This document shows positions 17,405-26,177 of a DNA stretch of 38,873 nucleotides, in pieces. This stretch comes from Chloroflexota bacterium (GTDB taxonomy: Bacteria > Chloroflexota > Dehalococcoidia > JACVQG01), in NCBI GenBank assembly GCA_016210545.1, contig JACQTY010000221.1:1-38873 (forward strand), read 5' to 3'. A program made the translations under genes and the position numbers. Under the pieces are notes generated by a model. It had not been told where the DNA came from and did not search any database. It was given only the letters and a program-made list of their open reading frames with translations. Within the stretch, counting starts at the first letter, position 1; every line of letters starts with the position of its first letter.

Positions 17405-18523
17405 TTATAGCCCTATCTCCCGCGCTACGGTCTCCCGATGGAACTCGGCGTCGCCGTAGGTTACCTCGGCGGCCTTGGCCCGCCGGTAGTAGAGCTGCAT
17501 ATCGTGGTCCTTGATGAAACCGATGCCGCCGTGCACCTGGTGTCCCAGGGCCGTCACCCGCCGGTATGCCTCGGACGTCCAGGCCTTGGCCATAGCGACT
17601 TCTTTGGTGCAGGAGATACCTTCGCTGAGCATCCACGCCGCCTGATAGGTGATGAAACGGCAGCCGTCCACATCGATGGCCATGTTGGCGCAGTGGTGCT
17701 GTATGGCCTGGAAGCTGCCGATGGGCTTGCCGAACTGCACCCTCTGCTTGGCATAGTCGACGGTCATCTCCAGCACCTGCTGCGCCCCGCCGACCATCTC
17801 GGCGCACTTGGCTACCGCCGCCCTTTGCAGCATTTTTTCTACTTCCAGCCAGCCCTTACCCGGGGCGCCGAGAATGCTCGGCTTTGGCGCCTTCACCTTG
17901 TCGAAGACCACCTCGCACTGCTTGTCCGAGGCGATGGTCTTGAGCTGCGTGTAGCTGATTCCCGGCGATTTGGCGTCAATGATGAACAGGGTGACGCCGC
18001 CGCGAGGGGCCTTGGCCGCCACGATCAGGTGATTGGCCACGTGGGCATCAGCGACGAACAGCTTGGTACCGTTCAGGATGAAGTCTTCGCCCTCCGGAGT
18101 GGCCGTCAGTTCAATGCCTTCGGCGGTATAGGTGGCGCTGGGTTCGGTGAGCGCGAGCGTCATGATCTCCTTGCCCTGGGCGATCCTGGGCAGGAACTGC
18201 TTCTTCTGCTCCTCGCTACCCGCGTCCAGGACGGTGTAGCCGCCGAGCACCACCGTGGAGAAGAACGGCCCGGGCAGGCAGGCCCGCCCCTGCTCCTCGA
18301 GGAGCACCGCCAGGTCGAGGAAGGCGCCGCCGCCGCCACCGTAGGCTTCGGGGAAGGCCAGGCCCATCCAGCCGAGTTCGGCCATCTTGGCCCAAAGGTC
18401 GGGCGTGTAGCCCTTCTCGTCCTCCTCCATCTGGCGGACAAGGGTCTTGGGGCATTCCTTGGCCAGGAAGTCCCGTGCCATCTTCTTGAGCATTTCCTGT
18501 TCTTCGGTGAGACTCAGGTCCAT
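17405..18523 (-). CDS. Acyl-CoA dehydrogenase family protein (ACAD 1)
   Basis: MDLSLTEEQEMLKKMARDFLAKECP, GWMGLAFPEAYGGGGGAFLDLAVLLEEQGRA, MTLALTEPSATYTAEGIELTA, QRVQFGKPIGSFQAIQHHCANMA. Confidence 0.93.
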   Translation of the reverse strand: MDLSLTEEQEMLKKMARDFLAKECPKTLVRQMEEDEKGYTPDLWAKMAELGWMGLAFPEAYGGGGGAFLDLAVLLEEQGRACLPGPFFSTVVLGGYTVLDAGSEEQKKQFLPRIAQGKEIMTLALTEPSATYTAEGIELTATPEGEDFILNGTKLFVADAHVANHLIVAAKAPRGGVTLFIIDAKSPGISYTQLKTIASDKQCEVVFDKVKAPKPSILGAPGKGWLEVEKMLQRAAVAKCAEMVGGAQQVLEMTVDYAKQRVQFGKPIGSFQAIQHHCANMAIDVDGCRFITYQAAWMLSEGISCTKEVAMAKAWTSEAYRRVTALGHQVHGGIGFIKDHDMQLYYRRAKAAEVTYGDAEFHRETVAREIGL

Positions 18524-18698
18524 CTGTTTCTCTCCTTCCTTACCGTTGGTGACGCCCCGAATGTCGGGGCCTGATTTGCCTTTGAAACCTCCTCTCCCCG
18601 CTGCGGGAGAGGACTAATCCCGACAGGTCGGGACTCTCTCTCGCTCTCTCCCATCGAGGGAGAGATGGGCAGGAGGCGAGCCTCTCAGGTCTATGCAA

Positions 18699-19871
18699 CT
18701 ACTCCGAGGGCATACCCAGCCCGCGGCCGGCGACCACGTTCCTTAATATCTCGGAGGTGCCACCCATGATGGTGTAGGCCAGCGAGAACATGGTGCTGCG
18801 GGCCGCCCACCCCTTCAGCGGCGCCCGCGGCGAGTCCTCCACTAGCTGGCCGGACAGGCCCAGTATCCTCATAGCCTCGGCGGCCAGCCTCTGCTGGTAG
18901 GCGGTGCCGAAGATCTTCGACTCGGCCGCCTCGTAGTTGGGCAACTTGCCCTGGGTCAGCATCCAGGCTATGCGGTAGATGAGCCAGCGACCCACTTCGT
19001 ACTCTACCCGCAGCTCCGCCAGGTTGTTGCGTATGACCGGGTCCTCGGAAAGCGGCTTCCCGTTGCGGGTCGTCTTCCGCGTATAGTCCTGAATAGCCTC
19101 GAACAATGGGTAGTTGCTCATTACCCGTTCCAACCCGCTGCGTTCGTAGTCGAGCTGGGCGATGATCTGGTACCAGCCGCGGTTGATCTGCCCGATGAGG
19201 CCGCTCCGGGGAACTCTGGCATTGTCGAAATAGACCTCGTTGAGATGGGTCCTGCCGGTGATATCCACCAGCGGCTTTACGGTGACGCCGGGGCTTCTGA
19301 GGTCGACAATGAACTCGCTGATGCCCTTGTGCTTGGGGGCATCGGGGTCGGTGCGGGCGACAATATAGATATAGTCGGCCTTGTGGGCGCCGCCGGTCCA
19401 CACCTTCTGCCCGTTGAACAGGAAGTCCCCGTCCTTGCCCATGGCCCGTATCTTGAGACCGGCCAGGTCGGAGCCCGCCTCAGGCTCGCTCATCCCCAGG
19501 GCAAAGGCGATCTCGCCTTTGATGATCTTGGGGAGGAACTCCTTACGTTGCTCTTCGGTACCGTACTTGATGAGGGATGGGCCGATCTGGCGGTCTCCTG
19601 GCCACTGGGCCTGGACGGGCGCTCCGTAGCGTAGAAGCTCCTCGGTGATGATCAGCCTGTCCATGTAGGTCCAGCCCCGGCCGCCATACTGGGTCGGCCA
19701 GGTGACGCCTATCCACCCCTTCTGCCCGATCTTTTTGGACATCTCGGGCGACCAGCCCTCGATCCAGGCGTCTATGTCCGTCTCATAGGTACCCTGCTTC
19801 CTCTCCGCCTCCAGGAAGGCCCTTACCTCCCGGCGGAGTTCCTCCTGTTGTGGGGTGAAGCGGAAGTCCAT
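18699..19871 (-). CDS. Acyl-CoA dehydrogenase family protein (ACAD 2)
   Basis: MDFRFTPQQEELRREVRAFLEAER, FALGMSEPEAGSDLAGLKIRA, FNGQKVWTGGAHKADYIYIVART, GGTSEILRNVVAGRGLGMP; start at Met 19871. Confidence 0.95.
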   Translation of the reverse strand: MDFRFTPQQEELRREVRAFLEAERKQGTYETDIDAWIEGWSPEMSKKIGQKGWIGVTWPTQYGGRGWTYMDRLIITEELLRYGAPVQAQWPGDRQIGPSLIKYGTEEQRKEFLPKIIKGEIAFALGMSEPEAGSDLAGLKIRAMGKDGDFLFNGQKVWTGGAHKADYIYIVARTDPDAPKHKGISEFIVDLRSPGVTVKPLVDITGRTHLNEVYFDNARVPRSGLIGQINRGWYQIIAQLDYERSGLERVMSNYPLFEAIQDYTRKTTRNGKPLSEDPVIRNNLAELRVEYEVGRWLIYRIAWMLTQGKLPNYEAAESKIFGTAYQQRLAAEAMRILGLSGQLVEDSPRAPLKGWAARSTMFSLAYTIMGGTSEILRNVVAGRGLGMPSE

Positions 19872-19910
19872 CTGACCATCCTTTCCTGCAACTCGGGCCA
19901 CTGTAGTCAT

Positions 19911-20090
19911 CAGAGATTGTCTCAAAATGAGTACACCGGGCGATGCGAGGTATGGGTTCCGTGACCTCACCCTCGGCCCCGACCTTTGTCGTCCCGACAT
20001 GTTGGGACTCTCCGATATCGGAGAGGGGGACAGGTCTACTTGATCGCAGAACCTATCGCAGTTTGCCCACATTCTGAGATAGATTCTTAG
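19911..20090. repeat. Intergenic segment with imperfect inverted ends (AGATTGTCTCAAAATGAG / CATTCTGAGATAGATTCT)
   Basis: Ends are imperfect reverse complements; interior holds GTCCCGACATGTTGGGAC and CTCTCCGATATCGGAGAG hairpins. Confidence 0.4.
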
Positions 20091-20190
20091 TGGTCAATGA
20101 GAGGGCAATTCGAGTCCCCTCTCTCCAACTCTCCCCCTCAAAAGGGGGGAGAGGAACCCTCCCCGCCTCCCACGTCCCACTTCTCGCCTC

Positions 20191-21354
20191 TCATCGGGGC
20201 AGCGCCAGCCCTCGTTGGGCGATAATGTTGCGTTGGATCTCCGAGGCGCCCGAGGCGACTCTTCTGCCCAGCGTCATCGGGCACCAGTCCGCCAGCCAGC
20301 CCTCCAGCGGAGCAAGTTTTGAGCCAATAATTAGATTACCATAAAGCCCCAGTATTCGTATACCCTCGGTAGCTACCCGGTGCATGAGTTCACTGTTAAA
20401 CACCTTGGCCATAGAGGTCTCTACCTCTGGACTTAGCCCCTGGCTTTGCAGCCAGGCCACACGGTAGGAAAGCCAGTGGCCTACCTCGATGTCCACCGCC
20501 AGTTCGGCGAGACGCTGGCGTACCAGGGGCGGAGTGGAGTAGCCGCGCCGTTGCTGTACGAAGTTCACCAGGTCCGTCAGCACCCGCCGGCAGGTGGACA
20601 CGAACTCCACCGCCGAACGGTCGAAGTTAAGCTGCACTGTGGCTATGAGCCAGCCGCCGTTCTTCGGCCCCAGCAGGTAACGGCGGGGGAGACGGACGTT
20701 ATCGAAGAAGATGTTGTTCAGGGGACGGGTACCGAATACGGTAGCCATCGGCTGTACGGTGACGCCCGGCAGTTTCAGGTCTACCAGAAAGGTGCTCAGC
20801 CCGCGGTGGCGGGAATCGGGCGCGCCGGTCCTCGCTACCAGCAGCACATAGTCGGCCAGGTCGGCGCCGCCGTTGAAGGTCTTCTGCCCGTTGATGACAA
20901 AGTATTCGCCCTCGTCGCTGGCTTTGGTCTGCATGGAGGCCATATCGGACCCGGCCCCCGGCTCGGATATGCCCAGGCAGAAGGCCATGTCCCCGGCCAG
21001 TATCCGGGGCAGGAACTCGCGTCGTTGCTCCCCGGTGCCGCTGGACATCAGGGCCGGCCCTACCTGTCGTTCGGCGAGCCAGTGGCAGGCCACCGGCGCC
21101 CCGCCGAAGACCATCTCGTCGGTGTATATGAGCTGGTCGACGAAGCTCTTGCCCTGTCCGCCATGCTCCTTCGGCCAGGCGAGGCCCGTCCAGCCTTTTT
21201 GGGCCACCAGTCGGGAGAAGGGCCGGGAGAAGGCCTCGGGGGTGCTGGCGCCATAGCTGATGCGCGGGAACTGGCCGTGGTCCAGCTCCGCGGCCAGGAA
21301 CCTTCTTATCTCCTCCCGGAAGGCTAGTTGTTCAGGTGTAAAACTGAAGTCCAA
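20191..21354 (-). CDS. Acyl-CoA dehydrogenase family protein (ACAD 3)
   Basis: DFSFTPEQLAFREEIRRFLAAEL, FCLGISEPGAGSDMASMQTKA, NGQKTFNGGADLADYVLLVART, SGASEIQRNIIAQRGLALPR. Confidence 0.95.
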   Translation of the reverse strand: MDFSFTPEQLAFREEIRRFLAAELDHGQFPRISYGASTPEAFSRPFSRLVAQKGWTGLAWPKEHGGQGKSFVDQLIYTDEMVFGGAPVACHWLAERQVGPALMSSGTGEQRREFLPRILAGDMAFCLGISEPGAGSDMASMQTKASDEGEYFVINGQKTFNGGADLADYVLLVARTGAPDSRHRGLSTFLVDLKLPGVTVQPMATVFGTRPLNNIFFDNVRLPRRYLLGPKNGGWLIATVQLNFDRSAVEFVSTCRRVLTDLVNFVQQRRGYSTPPLVRQRLAELAVDIEVGHWLSYRVAWLQSQGLSPEVETSMAKVFNSELMHRVATEGIRILGLYGNLIIGSKLAPLEGWLADWCPMTLGRRVASGASEIQRNIIAQRGLALPR

Positions 21355-21700
21355 TATTGTTCTCCTCGATTTCCCCTTACATGGTCATCAATTGCATGTT
21401 GCGACGCCTAAGAATGCTCTGTCATTCTGAGCCGTAGCGAAGAATCTCCTGTTCCACCTGAGCGTGGGTACTGTTTCTGCTAGATGCCACGAAGATTGGC
21501 CAGCGCTACGTCTGAGCGACGTGCCAAGACTTAAGGCGCATGTAGTTTGCTTCATGCAGGGCTAACCTTACGCATTCAAGAAACAGGAGATTCCGGTTCT
21601 CATCAACCGGGGTTGGTCTAGCGTACCCGCTCCCCCTGTTGAGAGGCGTGTTCCTGAAACCGTATCTTGTTCCTGCGAGACTCCTTTGTTTCTTTCCGGT

Positions 21701-22210
21701 TTACTTCAGGGATACCCTGTCAACAGCACCCACTTTCGACGTATCGAGGTCAGACGGGACGAAGGCCATTCCGTCGTGGACAGCATACTCTCCGCAGGCC
21801 ACCATCCGGGGAAGGTCTACCTCTGTGTACGTTAATCCCGCTACATCCAGCTTTTGACGAAGCAGGGTGACCTGCAGTTTTTCCTGCTCTGCCTGCCCCT
21901 TCTTGTTAGACAGCAATACAAACGGTATCCAACCTAGAGGCCACATCAGGATAAACAAGTAGCTCCGCTGCTTGCAGCGTAAGTGCCAAGCGAGTAAGGC
22001 TGCCAAAGCCACAAAGTAAAACACGATAGCCACCAAAACCCAATACGTATCACCAAGCAGGAGTATGAGCGGTACTACCACTGCAAGGATCGCATACCAG
22101 CCGACAACCAGAGTCCAGTCAAGATGCCTACAGAACCAGTTTGGGCGCATTCCGCCCAATTTGCAGACTGCCAAGTCATCCACGTTGCTCTGAGTCGTTT
22201 CCTCCATCAT
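21701..22210 (-). CDS. Hypothetical membrane protein
   Basis: Several hydrophobic segments (WTLVVGWYAILAVVVPLILLLG, YWVLVAIVFYFVALAALLAW); start overlaps the end of the next upstream ORF. Confidence 0.6.
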   Translation of the reverse strand: MMEETTQSNVDDLAVCKLGGMRPNWFCRHLDWTLVVGWYAILAVVVPLILLLGDTYWVLVAIVFYFVALAALLAWHLRCKQRSYLFILMWPLGWIPFVLLSNKKGQAEQEKLQVTLLRQKLDVAGLTYTEVDLPRMVACGEYAVHDGMAFVPSDLDTSKVGAVDRVSLK

Positions 22211-22673
22211 TCCTTCCTTCTCGGTCAGCTTTCATCTCTCTCACGAGACTAGCAACGTCCTTTGAAAGTGATACCATGTCTTCATGTAGACGGTCGTCTC
22301 TCTTCACTCTCTCTGCCTCGGCCTTTGTTGTTTTTGCTTCAGTATCATTGTTGACAATATATCGAAGGTTGTACCAAGTTATGCCTAACCATATAGCGTA
22401 CATAAAACCAAGCCCGCCCAACCCCAGAAAAAAGAAGGCTACTGCCATAGCAGCGCCATGAACTTTGGAGATGTCGATTGCGAGGATTCCCACAGCGACA
22501 GCGACAGAGGTGAATACCGCCGAGAGGATAACCTGAAATGACGCCCAACGCCTCTCCGACTGAGTGACGCTTGGCAAGGATACCAACAAGAACTTGAAAG
22601 GCTGATGCTCTCGCAGCCACTGTTGCAAAATTGCTTTGCATTTCTGCAGGTCGTCTGCTATATCGTCTGACAT
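22176..22673 (-). CDS. Hypothetical membrane protein with C-terminal coiled-coil-like tail
   Basis: FQVILSAVFTSVAVAVGILAIDI, HGAAMAVAFFFLGLGGLGFMYAIWLGITWY, then charged tail EAKTTKAEAERVKRDDRLHEDMVSLSKDVASLVREMKADREG. Confidence 0.6.
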   Translation of the reverse strand: MSDDIADDLQKCKAILQQWLREHQPFKFLLVSLPSVTQSERRWASFQVILSAVFTSVAVAVGILAIDISKVHGAAMAVAFFFLGLGGLGFMYAIWLGITWYNLRYIVNNDTEAKTTKAEAERVKRDDRLHEDMVSLSKDVASLVREMKADREGRNDGGNDSEQRG

Positions 22674-22842
22674 ATCACCCCCCCCTGCTGCGTGAGTAAG
22701 GGGATTATACCACCAACCAAGAATGGTGAGAAAGGAGATTCTTCAGTCGCCGCGCTTCTTCAGAATCACAGGATAGCTATCTATCTTTTCTTGACTTGAA
22801 GGGGAGTAAAGGGATTTCACCCCACTCCATATTTCCTGTCCC

Positions 22843-23991
22843 TCACTTGAGCAGCCCCAGCCCCCACTGCGCCACCACGTTGCGCATCATCTCGTCCGAC
22901 CCACCGCCGATGGTACGGGCCAGGCAGTTCATGTACAGCTTTTGCAGCCATTCCACGTTAAGCGCCCCGGTCCGTCCCGCTACAGCGATGCCCCGGAGCC
23001 GGCAAATGCGCAATGCCTCGTTGGCGATCCTCTGCATCAAGTCGCTGGCGTACACCTTGGCGATAGATGATTCTACGTCCATCGGCCTCCCCCGGTCAAG
23101 CAGCCATGCCGCCCGGTAGCATATCCATTTGCCCACCTCGGTCTCGGTAGCCAGTCCGGCGAGACGTTGCCTGACCCTGGCGTCCCTGCCCGCTCCTGTG
23201 TCCTGGCAGTACCTCACCAGGGCGTCGATTAACCGTCGGCAAATGCCGATAAGCTCCACCGACGACCGGTCGTGGTTCATGAAGGTGGTGGTTATCTTGA
23301 ACCCGCCGTTCTTTTCTCCCACCAGCATGGTCCCCGGTACCCGGACGTTATCGAAAAAGATATGGCTGAAAGGGTAATCGCCGTACAGGCAGGCCAGCCG
23401 GTTCACGGTGATCCCCGGGCTTCTCATGTCCACCAGCAGCAGGCTAAGCCCCCGGTGTCGGGATTCCGGCGTCCCGGTCCGGGCCAGGAGAAGGCAATAG
23501 CGGCACCACTGCCCGCCGGTGATGAACATCTTCTGCCCGTTCACCTCGAAGTAGCCGTCCTTTTCGACGGCCCTGGTCTCCGCTCCCCCGATGTCGCACC
23601 CTGTCTGAGGCTCGGCCAGCCCCACGCAGCAGGCTATCTCCCCGCGGGCGATAGGAGGCAGGACAAGGGCCTGTTGCTCGGGGGTGCCGCAGGCAATCAC
23701 TGCCGGGGCCACCAGTCTCTCGGCTATCCAGTGGCCCATCATGGGGGCGCCGCGATAGGTCATCTCCTCGGTGCAGATGTGCAGGTCGACCATGCTGCGG
23801 CCGCCGCCCCAGAGACGCTTCGGCCAGGCCAGGCCGATGTAGCCCTTTTCGCCGGCGCGGCGGGTGAAGGCAGGGTCGTAGCAGTCGCCCCAGGTGTAGT
23901 CGGCTATCAGGTAGTTCTTCAGTTCCGTCAGCAGGAAGTCTGCCAGCTCCCGGCGGAAGGTTTCTTGCTCTGGTGTGAATTGGAAGTCCAC
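22843..23991 (-). CDS. Acyl-CoA dehydrogenase family protein (ACAD 4)
   Basis: MDFQFTPEQETFRRELADFLLTEL, CCVGLAEPQTGCDIGGAETRA, NGQKMFITGGQWCRYCLLLART, GGGSDEMMRNVVAQWGLGL. Confidence 0.94.
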   Translation of the reverse strand: MDFQFTPEQETFRRELADFLLTELKNYLIADYTWGDCYDPAFTRRAGEKGYIGLAWPKRLWGGGRSMVDLHICTEEMTYRGAPMMGHWIAERLVAPAVIACGTPEQQALVLPPIARGEIACCVGLAEPQTGCDIGGAETRAVEKDGYFEVNGQKMFITGGQWCRYCLLLARTGTPESRHRGLSLLLVDMRSPGITVNRLACLYGDYPFSHIFFDNVRVPGTMLVGEKNGGFKITTTFMNHDRSSVELIGICRRLIDALVRYCQDTGAGRDARVRQRLAGLATETEVGKWICYRAAWLLDRGRPMDVESSIAKVYASDLMQRIANEALRICRLRGIAVAGRTGALNVEWLQKLYMNCLARTIGGGSDEMMRNVVAQWGLGLLK

Positions 23992-24194
23992 TGATTAAAC
24001 CTTTGTACCTCTGTGAAGTTTGTGTGTTACGATCCTGGCGCAGGGCGTTCATGTCATTCCGGCGAAAGCCGGAATCCAGGGTCACGGGCACAAGCGAGTA
24101 CCAAGGGATGGCTGCTATTTTCATGCTTCGCGGCGCCCAGCGCAAGCGGCCATGAACGGTTCCCTCCCATCTCCCACCTCTCACATCCCACTTC

Positions 24195-25358
24195 TCAGCG
24201 CGGTAGTCCCAGCCCCCGCTGGGCTATGATGGTTCGCTGGATCTCGGACGTGCCGGAACCGATGGTCCGCCCCAGGGTGGACAGATACCAGTTGGCCAGC
24301 CAGCCCTTCATCGGCGCTGTCCCGGAGCCATCGGCGAGTTGCCCCAGCAGGCCGAGCATCTTCATACCCTCGTTCGCCAGCCGTTGCGTCAGCTCGCTGC
24401 CGAAGACCTTGGCCGTGGATGTCTCCACCTCAGGAATAAGGCCCCGGTTTTGCATCCAGGCCACCCGGTAGGAAAGCCACCGGGACACCTCGATCTCCAC
24501 GGACATCTCGGCCATGGCATGCCGAATCACCATATCGCCGACCAGGCCCTCTCTGACGCCCCGGATATACTCCAGCGTCAGGTCGTGGAGTACCCTTCGG
24601 CAGATGGCCACCAATTCTATGGACGACTTGTCCAGGCTGAGCTGCTGGGTGGCTATGAGCCAGCCGCCGTTCTTCTCGCCGAGCAGGTTCCGCCGGGGAA
24701 CTTCGACGTTGTCAAAGAAGATGTCGTTGAAGGAACGCTCGCCGTAGGCGCTGACCAGCGGGCGAATGGTGATCCCCGGGCTGCGCAGGTCGACGAGCAG
24801 CACGCTCAGCCCACGGTGTCGCGACTCAGTAGCCCCGGTGCGGGCCAGAAGAAATATGTATTGGGCCTTATCGGCGCCCATGATGAGGGTCTTCTGGCCG
24901 TCGACCATGAAGGAATTAGCTTTCTCCTGGGCCTGGATCTGAAGGCTGGCCAGGTCGGAGCCTGCGCCCGGTTCGGCCAGGCCCATGCAAAAGGTGACTT
25001 GCCCCTTCAGTATGCCGGGGAGGAACGCCCGTTGTTGCTCGGGTGTGCCGCTGGCGATGATCGCCGGTCCGACCTGGCGTTCTGCCAGCCAGTGGCAGGC
25101 CACCGGAGCGCCGGCCAGCATCAGCTCTTCGGTGAGGATAAGCTGCTCGATGTGGCTCCGTCCGGCGCCGCCATGCTCCTTCGGCCAGGCCAGGCCGATC
25201 CATCCCCTGTCTGCCAGCTTGCCCGTGAATGACGGAGAGTAGGCCTCCATCAGCGTATAGTTGCTCGGCTCGAAGGCGCCCCGCCGCCTCTCCTCATCCA
25301 GAAAGGAGCGTACCTCTTCGCGGAAGCTGTGTTCAGAGGGAGAAAACCAGAAGTCCAA
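24195..25358 (-). CDS. Acyl-CoA dehydrogenase family protein (ACAD 5)
   Basis: MDFWFSPSEHSFREEVRSFLDEERR, FCMGLAEPGAGSDLASLQIQA, DGQKTLIMGADKAQYIFLLART, SGTSEIQRTIIAQRGLGLPR. Confidence 0.95.
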   Translation of the reverse strand: MDFWFSPSEHSFREEVRSFLDEERRRGAFEPSNYTLMEAYSPSFTGKLADRGWIGLAWPKEHGGAGRSHIEQLILTEELMLAGAPVACHWLAERQVGPAIIASGTPEQQRAFLPGILKGQVTFCMGLAEPGAGSDLASLQIQAQEKANSFMVDGQKTLIMGADKAQYIFLLARTGATESRHRGLSVLLVDLRSPGITIRPLVSAYGERSFNDIFFDNVEVPRRNLLGEKNGGWLIATQQLSLDKSSIELVAICRRVLHDLTLEYIRGVREGLVGDMVIRHAMAEMSVEIEVSRWLSYRVAWMQNRGLIPEVETSTAKVFGSELTQRLANEGMKMLGLLGQLADGSGTAPMKGWLANWYLSTLGRTIGSGTSEIQRTIIAQRGLGLPR

Positions 25359-25440
25359 TCATCCTCCCGCATGATGCTTGGCAAAACGTGGGTTGACCAC
25401 TGCCTACTTGCATGAATACTTGAACATCTGGTGTCCCATA

Positions 25441-25460
25441 CCCCAGGTTTAAACCTGGGG
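25441..25460. repeat. Perfect 20-bp palindrome CCCCAGGTTTAAACCTGGGG
   Basis: Self reverse-complementary; intergenic upstream of ACAD 5. Confidence 0.7.
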
Positions 25461-25516
25461 CATACAAACCCAGTTTCATCCACGCTACCATGTCAACTTG
25501 CCCACGCAGCCTGGTA

Positions 25517-25972
25517 CTAGCGAAGCTTCGAAGTAAGCCATCGAAACAGTTCGACAAGGGCGGTGCTACCAGCCACGGCTAGGCCTCCAAAGGCAATATT
25601 TTGTAGCCGTTCCGCGCGGTCTCTTGCCTTCTCTTGGAGTTGAAGATGTTGTTCGGGCTTGTGAGAAGCGTCGTAACCGACGTAATAGTGACAGAGCCGG
25701 GCCTTCACGACGTCTGCGAACAGCGGCTTCTGGCTGGATGGAACCGCGACGGCAAGATGCGACCACTGAGACCGGAAACAACCCAGCGCCCACCACATCC
25801 CTAGCTCTGGATCGCCTGGTTGAGTGACGCCTTCGAAAGACCGGCGGACTTCGTCCCTTTCGAGCTTGTTCACCTCACTAACAGCAAGGCTCCATGATGT
25901 CCCCTCGGGTTCGCCTTGCGCTTCTCGCCAGCCGAGGAAGCCACACTCAATGCATGCCTTCTTGAACCACAT
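25517..25972 (-). CDS. Hypothetical protein with C-terminal hydrophobic segment
   Basis: MWFKKACIECGFLGWREAQGEPEGTSWSLAVSEVNKLERDEVRRSFEG...NIAFGGLAVAGSTALVELFRWLTSKLR; start taken at 25972. Confidence 0.5.
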   Translation of the reverse strand: MWFKKACIECGFLGWREAQGEPEGTSWSLAVSEVNKLERDEVRRSFEGVTQPGDPELGMWWALGCFRSQWSHLAVAVPSSQKPLFADVVKARLCHYYVGYDASHKPEQHLQLQEKARDRAERLQNIAFGGLAVAGSTALVELFRWLTSKLR

Positions 25973-26124
25973 TCGCGCTAACCTCACTCTGAGATACTGA
26001 GGTCTTCTGGCAGCTTTGCCCTCACTGTCCGCTTTGGCAGACGGCGTTCTGCTGGAGCCTTGCTTCGCCGGACCAAAAGGCACAAACCCGCACGGCAAAT
26101 GAGCCAATAACCCGTCTAAATCCG

Positions 26125-26151
26125 TACGGGCGGGCACAAAGCCCGCCCGTA
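26125..26151. repeat. Hairpin TACGGGCGGGC-acaaa-GCCCGCCCGTA downstream of ACAD 6
   Basis: Perfect 11-bp arms, 5-nt loop, no T-tract. Confidence 0.6.
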
Positions 26152-26177
26152 TGCGTCCTGCTTCGTGCCTCTTGCCT

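Noticed and set aside
17438-18574. 378-aa + strand ORF, and similar + strand ORFs at 20446..21327, 23272..23994, 24339..25232 and 26346..27371
   Set aside because: All are antisense shadows of the ACAD genes and resemble one another only because the ACADs do.
22681-22689. Poly-C tract upstream of the hypothetical membrane gene as a phase-variation site
   Set aside because: The run is short and outside the coding frame; no evidence beyond the homopolymer itself.
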